Origin: Leptospira perdikensis
Lineage (GTDB): Bacteria > Spirochaetota > Leptospiria > Leptospirales > Leptospiraceae
Reading direction: 5' to 3'
Assembly: GCF_004769575.1 (NCBI RefSeq)
Contig: NZ_RQGA01000014.1
Coordinates: 124,001 to 188,000 of the forward strand
Length of the DNA stretch: 64,000 nucleotides
Positions 1 through 7,620 of this stretch are shown piece after piece. Both the position numbers and the translations under genes were made by a program. Below the pieces are notes generated by a model. That model saw only the letters and a program-made list of their open reading frames with translations, was not told the DNA's origin and did not search any database. The stretch's first letter is position 1. Every line of letters begins with the position of its first letter.

Positions 1-28
1 TTGACAATTTCTTTCAATTGTATCTAAT
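1..28 (+). promoter_or_regulatory. Sigma-70-type promoter for the RRM gene
   Basis: A perfect -35 hexamer TTGACA lies at 1-6 and a -10-like TCTAAT at 23-28, spaced by 16 bases. Transcription would start near base 35, giving a leader of about 45 nt before the ATG at 80. The -10 is only moderately close to consensus. Confidence 0.5.
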
Positions 29-34
29 CGAGCC

Positions 35-53
35 GTTCCAAGGACATTGGAAC
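35..53 (+). promoter_or_regulatory. Leader hairpin upstream of the RRM gene
   Basis: Perfect 7-bp arms GTTCCAA (35-41) and TTGGAAC (47-53) flank a 5-base loop GGACA. It would form at the very 5' end of the transcript. It could stabilise the mRNA or be an autoregulatory site for the RNA-binding protein it precedes; that role is inference. Confidence 0.45.
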
Positions 54-79
54 ATGCAGTTGGTTTTACGAGGACAGGA

Positions 80-349
80 ATGGTTTCTAACAAAATTTAT
101 GTAGGGAATTTAAAATTTTCTCTTAAGGAAGAAAATATACGCCAGATTTTCTCCGTTTACGGAGTGATTCAAGATCTGAAAATGATTCATGACCGGGAAA
201 CTGGTAATTTTAGAGGGTTTGCATTTATTACTTACGCCAATCCGGAAGAGGCAGAAGAGGCTGTGACCCAAATGAATGGCCAACCTGTCGACGGTCGGAA
301 TCTAAAAGTGACCTTTGCTGAGGATAAAAGAAAAGAAAAACAGAACTAA
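80..349 (+). CDS. RRM-domain RNA-binding protein
   Basis: An 89-residue protein that is almost entirely one RNA recognition motif. The RNP2-like segment IYVGNL starts at residue 5 and the RNP1-like segment GNFRGFAFITY lies near residue 45, followed by a short basic tail (EDKRKEKQN). Proteins of this size and build are the bacterial single-RRM family best known from cyanobacteria (Rbp), which bind single-stranded RNA and are often cold-induced. I chose the ATG at 80 because it is preceded by the SD-like AGGACAGGA; an in-frame TTG at 47 adds eleven residues that do not fit the domain and lies in the leader hairpin. It stands just before pepN, separated by two hairpins. Confidence 0.88.
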   Translation: MVSNKIYVGNLKFSLKEENIRQIFSVYGVIQDLKMIHDRETGNFRGFAFITYANPEEAEEAVTQMNGQPVDGRNLKVTFAEDKRKEKQN

Positions 350-364
350 AATTCACTTTTCCGG

Positions 365-409
365 TAAGGCCTATGCCTTAAAGAAGGAGGATGATGCAAT
401 CCTCCTTCT
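365..409 (+). promoter_or_regulatory. Double hairpin that buries the pepN Shine-Dalgarno
   Basis: Hairpin 1: TAAGGC (365-370), loop CTAT, GCCTTA (375-380). Hairpin 2: AGAAGGAGGAT (382-392) pairs perfectly over 11 bp with ATCCTCCTTCT (399-409) around the loop GATGCA. The second stem contains the whole AAGGAGG Shine-Dalgarno, and the ATG pair of pepN sits at the stem-loop edge. There is no T-run after it, so a classical intrinsic terminator is less likely than control of translation. Confidence 0.55.
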
Positions 410-2970
410 CTCCGATTCACAAACTAGAAGACTATAAACCAAATCCTTGGTTAACCCCCAAGTTAGATTTACGATTTGATTTAGATCTGCACCTGACGGT
501 TGTCAGAGCTGATTACGAAGTTGTTCTTCAATCAGAAAGTATTGAACCTCTTTTTTTAAATGGAGAATCTTTAGAATTTTTATCCCTTCGGATTGATGGA
601 GCTATCGTTGATCCCGAAGACTACCAAGTTTCTCCAACAGGAATCCTCATTCCGCATCCACCAAAGGACAAGTTTCGCCTCACTGTAGAAAACCGAATTT
701 GTCCTGCCAAGAATACTTCACTCGAAGGATTGTATAAATCTGGTTCTATGTTGTGTACCCAAAATGAACCAGAAGGTTTTCGTAAGATTGTTTATTCCAT
801 CGACAGACCAGATAATATGATGCGTTTTCTTGTGACCATTTCGGGAGATCAGACACTTTTTCCTGTGATGTTGTCCAATGGAAATTTGGTAGGCGACAAA
901 CAATTTGAAGGTGGTAAACGGGAAGTGGTTTGGGAAGATCCATTTCCTAAACCATCCTATTTGTTTGCCCTCGTGGCAGGGGAATTGCAAGAAACAGTAG
1001 ATTCTTTTATCACCAAATCCGGAAGGGAGATCACTCTCAAGATATTCATAGAAAAAGGAAATGAGGAGAAGGTAGGTTTTGCTTTTGATTCTTTAAAAAA
1101 AGCAATGAAGTGGGATGAAGATACTTTTGGATTAGAGTATGATTTGGATCTATTTATGATTGTGGCAGTGGAAGACTTCAATATGGGTGCCATGGAAAAT
1201 AAAGGACTCAATCTCTTTAATGCCAAACTCGTGCTTGCCAATAAAAAATCGGCTACCGATGAAAGTTTTGAAGCCATCCTTGCTGTGATTGCTCACGAGT
1301 ATTTTCACAATTGGACAGGCAATCGGGTCACACTCCGCAATTGGTTCAATTTAACTCTAAAGGAAGGACTTACTGTATTTCGTGACCAGTGGTTTACAGA
1401 AGATATGACTGACCCTTCGGTGAAACGAATTAAAGACGTATTGTTTCTGAAAGAATTTCAATTTCCGGAAGACCAAGGTCCCATGTCTCATCCCATCCTT
1501 CCTAAAACTTATAAAGAGATGAATAATTTTTATACGGTTACTGTTTATGAAAAGGGAGCAGAAGTCATCCGTTTGGTATCAGAACTGATTGGGAGAGAAA
1601 ATTTCAAAAAAGGATTAAAACTCTACCTTTCCCAATATGATGGCCAAGGGGTCACCTTTGAAGAATTTGTTTCCTCCATGGAAGAAGTGAATGGTTCCGC
1701 AATTCCCTATCTTCGCAATTGGTACCACCGCAGTGGAACCCCAATGATTTCAGTAAAAGAAATTTATGCCAAAGATTCCAATGAATGGATTTTAGAGCTG
1801 ACCGATACCGGTTCCAGCGAATATCCGTTAGTGTTTTCAAATTCCTTTGCGGTATTTGATAGAGAAGGAAGATTAGTGAGAGAAGAAAAACGTGTGATGT
1901 CCGGTGCCCGCGACCAGATTCGTATGGCGGCACTTGACAGTAAGGGAACCAAACCAATTGTTTCTTTATTTCGTTCTCTTTCCAGTCCAATAAGATTAGA
2001 TTATAAACAATCAGAAGAGGAAATCAAAATTTTAGCAAAAGTAGAAACGGATGGTGTTTCACGTTTTTTTGCTTTTCAAAATCTGATTTTTGAATGGTTT
2101 CGTAAGTCGCTTCTTTTCGGAAAAGAAGATAATTTTTCGGTAATTTTAGAAACAATCGGAGATTCCTTTGGGAGAAATTGGGATAAAACTTATCATAGTT
2201 TTTATCTTTCTTTTCCTGGATTAACACAGATTAGCGAAAGTATTGGATGTTATGAATTCACAAAAATTCAAAATTTAAGAGTTTGGGCCATAGAATCTAT
2301 CTCTACTACTTTTACAAAAGAATTTCAAGTGTTATTAGAAGAAAACAGAAAAACAATTCCTGTTCAAACCAAGGAAGAAATTGGGAAACGACGTTTAAAA
2401 AATATCGCACTTTATTATCTTCTATATGATCCTTCAAAAAAATTTGAACGATTGGCGGTGATGGAACAAAGAGAAGCCAAACATATGAGCGAGGAAGTTT
2501 CCGCTCTCAAATTTCTTTTGGAAGTAGAGTCCAAAGAGAAAGAAACATCTGTAAACTTATTCTTTGATAAATGGAAACAAGATCATTTGGTTTTGGATGT
2601 TTGGTTTGCTGCGCAAGTGGCTACTGGAGAGGATCGATGTAAAATTGCAGAACAATTAGAAAATCATCCACAGTTTAACATTCGTAATCCGAATAAGGTG
2701 AGATCTTTGTATTTTAGTTTGGCAAGAAACCCACTTTCATTTCATAAAGAAGATGGAAGTGGTTATACCTTTTTGGCGGAAAGGATCAAACGTTTGAATG
2801 AAATCAACCCACAAATGGCTGCTGCTTTAACAAAACTGTTTTCTCCAGTATCCAAACAAAAAGGAAATTTACCAAAGATTGCGAAAAAAGAATTAGAAGT
2901 TCTATCTAACCTCCCCAACCTTTCTCGGGAACTTGGGGAAGTGGTAGGAACTATACTCAATTCTCTTTAG
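391..2970 (+). CDS. pepN: Aminopeptidase N (M1 family metallopeptidase)
   Basis: An 859-residue cytoplasmic zinc aminopeptidase that removes N-terminal residues from peptides, close in length to the 870-residue E. coli enzyme. The family signatures are present: the exopeptidase motif GAMEN (about residue 265) and the zinc motif HEYFHNWTGNR (about residue 301) with the downstream Glu in LKEGLTVF. The C-terminal half is the helical M1 domain that caps the active site. Starts at 391 and 394 are both ATG; AAGGAGG ends at 390, so 394 or an unfolded mRNA would give better spacing. That Shine-Dalgarno is locked in an 11-bp stem. The 3' end overlaps the convergent acyl-CoA synthetase gene by 4 bases. 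Confidence 0.95.
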   Translation: MMQSSFSPIHKLEDYKPNPWLTPKLDLRFDLDLHLTVVRADYEVVLQSESIEPLFLNGESLEFLSLRIDGAIVDPEDYQVSPTGILIPHPPKDKFRLTVENRICPAKNTSLEGLYKSGSMLCTQNEPEGFRKIVYSIDRPDNMMRFLVTISGDQTLFPVMLSNGNLVGDKQFEGGKREVVWEDPFPKPSYLFALVAGELQETVDSFITKSGREITLKIFIEKGNEEKVGFAFDSLKKAMKWDEDTFGLEYDLDLFMIVAVEDFNMGAMENKGLNLFNAKLVLANKKSATDESFEAILAVIAHEYFHNWTGNRVTLRNWFNLTLKEGLTVFRDQWFTEDMTDPSVKRIKDVLFLKEFQFPEDQGPMSHPILPKTYKEMNNFYTVTVYEKGAEVIRLVSELIGRENFKKGLKLYLSQYDGQGVTFEEFVSSMEEVNGSAIPYLRNWYHRSGTPMISVKEIYAKDSNEWILELTDTGSSEYPLVFSNSFAVFDREGRLVREEKRVMSGARDQIRMAALDSKGTKPIVSLFRSLSSPIRLDYKQSEEEIKILAKVETDGVSRFFAFQNLIFEWFRKSLLFGKEDNFSVILETIGDSFGRNWDKTYHSFYLSFPGLTQISESIGCYEFTKIQNLRVWAIESISTTFTKEFQVLLEENRKTIPVQTKEEIGKRRLKNIALYYLLYDPSKKFERLAVMEQREAKHMSEEVSALKFLLEVESKEKETSVNLFFDKWKQDHLVLDVWFAAQVATGEDRCKIAEQLENHPQFNIRNPNKVRSLYFSLARNPLSFHKEDGSGYTFLAERIKRLNEINPQMAAALTKLFSPVSKQKGNLPKIAKKELEVLSNLPNLSRELGEVVGTILNSL

Positions 2971-4841
2971 TTGTACATCGATTTGATTAGATCTTTGTAT
3001 TTGTCGTGAATGATATTTCTTTTCATTTTGAAAAGGTTTGTGAGTTCATCTCCAACTTCCATGGCTTTCGGTAAAAACCGGAAGTCAGATAGTTTCTCAA
3101 AAGACTTAAATCCGTTTTCAGAAGATATTTGTTTTTTGATGATGTTTTGAAAATACAATCGAATCTCTTTATTTTGGTTTAGATCTTCGCCGTCTTTTGG
3201 GTTCAAGCCTGCTTCTTTCATTCGATCTTTATCTGGCCAAACAAGAGCAGTCAGTGATTTTTGATCCTGACCGACGACAATGACTTGGTTGATGAGAGCA
3301 TTTTCCAAGAGTAGATTTTCGATCGGAACCGGCTCCACATTCTCGCCACCTAAGAGTACGATTGTGTCTTTAACACGCCCGCGAACAGAAAGTGTATCGT
3401 TAAAAGAAATGAAACCTAGGTCTCCCGTATTCATCCAACCATCGAGGATGGTTTTCGAGGTGGCTTCTTCATTTTTGTAATACCCCTTCATCACTTGTGG
3501 TCCTTTGATATGGATGACACCCATTTTCCCTTTGGGAACAGACTCACCTTGTTCATTTACGATTTTAACAACAGTTCCTTCTGGCCATTTTCCAACAGAT
3601 CCTTGAACTACCTTTCCTACGGAACGAACGGAAATGATGGGGGCACATTCCGTCATTCCATAACCTTCATACACAGGAATTCCGATTACGTTAAAGAATT
3701 CATCGACATGGGCAGGAAGAGCACCTCCACCAGAGATTGTTCCTGTTAGGTGGCCGCCTAAAACATCTCGAATTTTAGAAAAAACGAGTCCATCTAAAAC
3801 CTTGGAGAGTAAATACAAATTTAAGACATACCCAAGGGAGAGAGCTGTGTTTTTAGCCCGTTCGAAAGGCGATTCTTCTTTGGTTAGAAGTTTGTTTCCT
3901 GCAAGATAATCTTGTCCATCTTTGAATTTTTTGCAAATATCATAAGCGAAGTCAAAAAGTTTCCTTTTGTTTTCGGGTGCTTTCTCTAACTTCTGTTTAA
4001 TGCCAAGATAAAGGTTTTCCCAAAGCCTTGGAGCGGAAGCCATAAAACTGGGTTTTATTTTTTGAAAGTCATCTCGGAGATCTCGAATGTTTGTATAAGC
4101 GATGGAAGCACCTTCCGCGATGATCGCATAGTCAATGGCCCGTTCAAAAATATGCCAAACAGGAAGGATCGAAAGGGTACGATCCGAACTCTTTAATCCC
4201 ACACGAGGTGGAACCTTCACCACATTGTATACCATGTTTTGGTGCGAAAGCATCACACCTTTGGGCATTCCTGTAGTTCCGGAAGTATAAATAATGGTAA
4301 ATAGGTCATCTGGTTTCACTTGTTTGGATCTGAGTTCCAAAGAAGGAAGGTTTTTACGAAGTGTTTCACCATCGGCTATGAGTGTATCAATGGGGATGGC
4401 AAAGTTATCTTTTGATTTGAATCCTGGATCTAAAATGAAGACCTTTTCCACTTTGGTATTGGAAAGTACCGGTTTCAAACTATCGTATAATTTTTCATGT
4501 TCTACAAAGCAATACTTACTTTCTGAGTGGCTTAAGATGTATTCAATTTCTTGAGGAGTGGAATCTGAACCACGTGGTACGTTGATGGCACCATTTAACA
4601 GAGTCGCGATGTCGGCAATCGCCCATTCCGTTCGATTGTCTGCCATAAGACCCACTCGGTCTCCCGGTTGGATTCCCATTTGTAAAAGGGAAAGAGCTAA
4701 GTTTTCTGCTTTGTGAAATATATCTGAGAACGTACGACCGATAAAGTTTTTTCCAGCATCCTTTCCAAGGAACATTTCCTTAGAACCATAAGCTCGATTT
4801 GCATAATAAAAAACATCATTCAGCGTCGTAAAATTTTTCAT
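2967..4841 (-). CDS. Long-chain acyl-CoA synthetase (AMP-binding)
   Basis: A 624-residue ANL-superfamily enzyme that adenylates a fatty acid with ATP and transfers it to CoA. The P-loop-like motif TIIYTSGTTGMPKGVMLSH lies near residue 187, the second motif YGMTECAPIIS near residue 395, and the hinge region LGFISFNDTLSVRGRVKDTIV near residue 475. Long insertions and the WHIFERAIDY segment are typical of the long-chain (FadD15-like) group rather than short-chain ligases. Substrate is not readable from sequence. Leptospira live on long-chain fatty acids by beta-oxidation, so such enzymes are expected in several copies. It is last in a minus-strand run after the TPR protein, with a hairpin in the 30-base gap. 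Confidence 0.9.
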   Translation of the reverse strand: MKNFTTLNDVFYYANRAYGSKEMFLGKDAGKNFIGRTFSDIFHKAENLALSLLQMGIQPGDRVGLMADNRTEWAIADIATLLNGAINVPRGSDSTPQEIEYILSHSESKYCFVEHEKLYDSLKPVLSNTKVEKVFILDPGFKSKDNFAIPIDTLIADGETLRKNLPSLELRSKQVKPDDLFTIIYTSGTTGMPKGVMLSHQNMVYNVVKVPPRVGLKSSDRTLSILPVWHIFERAIDYAIIAEGASIAYTNIRDLRDDFQKIKPSFMASAPRLWENLYLGIKQKLEKAPENKRKLFDFAYDICKKFKDGQDYLAGNKLLTKEESPFERAKNTALSLGYVLNLYLLSKVLDGLVFSKIRDVLGGHLTGTISGGGALPAHVDEFFNVIGIPVYEGYGMTECAPIISVRSVGKVVQGSVGKWPEGTVVKIVNEQGESVPKGKMGVIHIKGPQVMKGYYKNEEATSKTILDGWMNTGDLGFISFNDTLSVRGRVKDTIVLLGGENVEPVPIENLLLENALINQVIVVGQDQKSLTALVWPDKDRMKEAGLNPKDGEDLNQNKEIRLYFQNIIKKQISSENGFKSFEKLSDFRFLPKAMEVGDELTNLFKMKRNIIHDKYKDLIKSMYN

Positions 4842-4847
4842 TGATCC

Positions 4848-4870
4848 AGTAGTCTCCGTAGGAGACGACT
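4848..4870 (-). promoter_or_regulatory. Intercistronic hairpin
   Basis: GTCTCC (4852-4857) and GGAGAC (4861-4866) pair around a GTA loop, extended by AGT/ACT (4848-4850, 4868-4870) after one mismatch. It fills the gap between the stop of the TPR gene and the start of the acyl-CoA synthetase. There is no T-run on the minus strand, so it may be an RNA-processing or stability element rather than a terminator. Confidence 0.4.
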
Positions 4871-4871
4871 A

Positions 4872-6350
4872 TCATTGTTTTTTTTGTTTATTCAAGTAAT
4901 ATTTTCTTTTGTGCGTTTTCCCGTTTGGAGATTCAAAGAATCTTTCAAAGTAGGGATCGGAATCCATTTGATCCATCAAAGTAAAATCATACAACAAAGC
5001 CTGGTGGGTCCAAAGGTTCCCTTCCACTTCTCTGTTTGTGGCAAAGGACGCCCTTCCTAACTTGTAGTAAACAACTGGCAAAAATTCACGTTCACCACCT
5101 AGAATTTGTGCCCGTTTTAAGTTGGTGTAAGCATCTTCAAATCGCCCAAGGCTCATTTCGCAGGAGCCCCTATAGTAGAAGAGAAAAAAACGAGGGTAGG
5201 CTGAGAGCCTACGACTATTCAATTTTTCTAAACTGGCCAAACAGGAGTTAGGGTCTTTGTCCATAAATTGAGAATATGCTAAATTCATTAAAATTTCCGG
5301 GCTGATTTCTCCATGGGTTTTTCGATAGATTTCAGCTGTTTTTTGATAACTATCTTTGGCTGTTTTGTAATCTCCCAAAACATATAAATAATAATAGGAT
5401 TTGTAGATGAGGACATCCAAAGAATCAGATTCGCAGGCTCGATAGGAAAAAAATTCATCTAAAGTTTTGGTAAAAGAAACAAAGTCCCTCTCATTGTATT
5501 CAATGTTAGCAATTTTTTTTAATAGAGAGCAGGTTCTAGAAGTTCCATTAGAAACTTCCTTTTTGTATTCTTTTAGAGATTTTCTATAAGCCTTTAAAGC
5601 TTCCGGAAATTTTTGATGGGATTCAAATTCAATTGCTTCCCTTTCTTCTTTTTCACCAACTCCTTCACAGTAGGATTCTTTTCCATTTTCATAATGACAA
5701 ATACGTTCTCTAAATCCATTTTCATTGGAATCATATTCCACACGAACCAGTTGGCAGTTTTTATAATACCACCATTCATCCATGGCTCCAAAGTCGTTTT
5801 TATCTTTTGTGATTTCTTTTGGGCAACCCGATTGAGAGTAGTAAGTAAAACTGTCTTTTTTGCCATTTTTGGTTTCATCCTCTTCCGTTAAAAACAGCTG
5901 TCCTTTGGAATCATAATAATCCCAACGGTAAGGAAAAAATTCCTCTTCGTTCAAAAAGAATGATAGTTTTAGAAGGGAACTTCCTTCCTTCCAACCAGAA
6001 AAACAGGAAAAGGAAAGTTTTCCACTGAGGAAATTTTGCGCAGGGTCTCCATATAAATCAGTTAGGTGAGATCTGATATCCTGTTTGAATCTTGGATATG
6101 GATAATTTGTATGATACTTATCTAAATATTTTTGACAGAACCAAAAAACTTCATGGTTGAGGGATTCTTTATGAAGCACTGCCGGAATTTCACCCCCGAT
6201 TCGAAAACTAAATCGTTTAGGGCTGTGGTCTGAAATTTCAAATTTTTCTTTTGAGTTCTGAACAGCTTGCCAATAATCCTCTAAGAGATTGGCACTTAGA
6301 GGAAAACAAAGGAAAAATAAAAAAGTGATGATTGGAAATAAAAATCTCAA
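4872..6350 (-). CDS. Exported protein with Asp/Asn-Gly repeats and TPRs
   Basis: A 492-residue protein of unknown function. Residues 1-20 are a signal peptide (MRFLFPIITFLFFLCFPLSA). Residues about 145-222 contain three units of the form D-x-N-x-x-G followed by aromatic residues (NGKKDSFTYY, NDFGAMDEWWYY, NENGFRERICHY), resembling calcium-loop or MORN-like repeats. Residues about 235-450 look like tetratricopeptide helices (for example EALKAYRKSLKEY and YKTAKDSYQKTAEIY). The start is TTG at 6350, which overlaps the TGA of the preceding YopX-like gene as TTGA, so the two are probably co-translated. A role as a periplasmic scaffold is only a guess. Confidence 0.75.
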   Translation of the reverse strand: MRFLFPIITFLFFLCFPLSANLLEDYWQAVQNSKEKFEISDHSPKRFSFRIGGEIPAVLHKESLNHEVFWFCQKYLDKYHTNYPYPRFKQDIRSHLTDLYGDPAQNFLSGKLSFSCFSGWKEGSSLLKLSFFLNEEEFFPYRWDYYDSKGQLFLTEEDETKNGKKDSFTYYSQSGCPKEITKDKNDFGAMDEWWYYKNCQLVRVEYDSNENGFRERICHYENGKESYCEGVGEKEEREAIEFESHQKFPEALKAYRKSLKEYKKEVSNGTSRTCSLLKKIANIEYNERDFVSFTKTLDEFFSYRACESDSLDVLIYKSYYYLYVLGDYKTAKDSYQKTAEIYRKTHGEISPEILMNLAYSQFMDKDPNSCLASLEKLNSRRLSAYPRFFLFYYRGSCEMSLGRFEDAYTNLKRAQILGGEREFLPVVYYKLGRASFATNREVEGNLWTHQALLYDFTLMDQMDSDPYFERFFESPNGKTHKRKYYLNKQKKQ

Positions 6351-6727
6351 GATTTACTTTTTAAATAGAGATCATATAAAATAGGGTTTTCGTATGGATT
6401 TCCTACTTTACGGATGGAAAACAATTGGAGTAACGGCGGACCATTTTCAATATAAAATGCACCATGTTCATTGTTGAATCGTATGATGCCTGTATGTTGG
6501 GTTAGATTCCCCCCTTTGGCAACAGTATGTTCTATGATGTCTTCTTCGAATAAATCTTTGTCGTATTTATCTTTTAAACCAGTAAAACTATTAACAATAT
6601 AATTGTCCTCATTTGGGATCGGTTGTCCAAACTTTAAAAGTTTCCCATCGAGGGTTAAACTAAAGCCTTTCTGAGTGAATTCTTTTTCTTGTTTGTCCCA
6701 AACACGGAACCTAATTGTGAATGCCAT
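6347..6727 (-). CDS. YopX-like protein
   Basis: A 126-residue protein whose layout matches the YopX family, otherwise known mainly from phages and prophages: an N-terminal RFRVWDKQEKEF segment, a central SFTGLKDKYDKDLFEEDII segment and a C-terminal GIIRFNNEHGAFYIENG segment. The family has no established function. ATG at 6727 is preferred over an in-frame TTG at 6739; neither has a clear Shine-Dalgarno. There is no phage gene nearby and the downstream gene overlaps by 4 bases, so the gene seems domesticated into a cellular operon. It is divergent from parA. Confidence 0.7.
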   Translation of the reverse strand: MAFTIRFRVWDKQEKEFTQKGFSLTLDGKLLKFGQPIPNEDNYIVNSFTGLKDKYDKDLFEEDIIEHTVAKGGNLTQHTGIIRFNNEHGAFYIENGPPLLQLFSIRKVGNPYENPILYDLYLKSKS

Positions 6728-6742
6728 AACTGAACCCAAATT

Positions 6743-6770
6743 AAGGACTACGAAGTCCTTTCCAAGGAAA
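6743..6770. promoter_or_regulatory. Adjacent dyads between divergent yopX-like and parA genes
   Basis: AAGGACT (6743-6749) and AGTCCTT (6754-6760) form a 7-4-7 inverted repeat, followed at once by TTTCC-AA-GGAAA (6759-6770). They lie in the 95-base divergent intergenic region and could be an operator for either gene. No good -10/-35 pair is visible beside them. Confidence 0.4.
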
Positions 6771-6822
6771 ATTCAAAAAAAAATCAGTGGCCAAAGGGTG
6801 AATTAGGAGAATTCTATGCCCC

Positions 6823-7596
6823 ATGAAGGTCATCTCTGTTTCCAATATTAAGGGAGGAAGTGGGAAATCCACCACCGCGGCCCACTTAGCTTGCGCTCTT
6901 GCCAGGCGCGGAAAAACCCTCGTAGTGGATATGGATATGCAGGGGGACTTAACGGACTACTGTTTACCTGATTTGGATCTCAGTTCTTTGGATGAGTCCA
7001 ATGTGATGACGGTGCTTCTTGGAATGAAACGAATGACAGATTGTATTCGTGAAACAAAACAATTTGATGTTTTACCTTCTACTTTAAGTTTAGCCAAACT
7101 CACCAAATACAATCCGGATTCGAGTAGCCTTTGTTTACAATTCAAACGAGCTCTGGATGAAGTTCGGGATACTTACAAGTTTGTGATCATCGATACACCA
7201 GGTTCGGCTAAACATGAACTCACAACAGCCATTTATAATTCAGAACTGATTTTGATTCCTGTAACTCCCAGTAAATGGACGATCCGTGCTGTGAATTTGC
7301 TTTTAGATGAAATCACACAAACGGAGACCATTTTTAGCCAAAAGAAAAAAACAGCCTTTGTTCCTTCTTGGTTCGGACCATCCAAAAAACATAGAGACCT
7401 CCTTGAGCGGCTCAAACAAATAGAAGAAATTCCTTGTCTCGGAGAGATCCCAAAATCGGAATCCATCAAAACCAAAACAGAAAAACAAGAACCTTTAAAG
7501 AAGGATAGTAACGCTTGGTATGCCTTTGACCGGTTGGCTGATGAATCCATTTCTCTTGTGGACCCTGAGAATTCGATTCTTTCTCTAAAATCTTGA
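6823..7596 (+). CDS. ParA/Soj-family ATPase (orphan)
   Basis: A 257-residue MinD/ParA-type ATPase. The deviant Walker A box KGGSGKST is at residues 10-17, Walker A' (VVDMDMQGDLTDY) near residue 36, and the Walker B-like VIIDTPG near residue 124. Such proteins bind nucleoid DNA or membrane as ATP dimers and position cargo. No parB gene or parS-like repeats are next to it, so it is not a complete partition locus; it may be an orphan ParA that positions another complex. The Shine-Dalgarno AGGAG at 6805-6809 is 13 bases from this ATG but 6 bases from an out-of-frame ATG at 6816 that opens a 10-codon frame overlapping parA. Confidence 0.88.
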   Translation: MKVISVSNIKGGSGKSTTAAHLACALARRGKTLVVDMDMQGDLTDYCLPDLDLSSLDESNVMTVLLGMKRMTDCIRETKQFDVLPSTLSLAKLTKYNPDSSSLCLQFKRALDEVRDTYKFVIIDTPGSAKHELTTAIYNSELILIPVTPSKWTIRAVNLLLDEITQTETIFSQKKKTAFVPSWFGPSKKHRDLLERLKQIEEIPCLGEIPKSESIKTKTEKQEPLKKDSNAWYAFDRLADESISLVDPENSILSLKS

Positions 7597-7620
7597 TATC
7601 CTTAAGCTATTAAACAGAGG

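Noticed and set aside
383..409. Classical intrinsic terminator after the RRM gene
   Set aside because: The stem is strong but there is no T-run after it, and it includes the pepN Shine-Dalgarno.
6347..6739. Prophage remnant
   Set aside because: Only the YopX-like gene hints at a phage; no integrase, capsid, lysis or attachment sequences are nearby.
6823..7596. Complete plasmid or chromosome partition locus
   Set aside because: No parB gene and no repeated parS-like sites lie on either side of the ParA gene.
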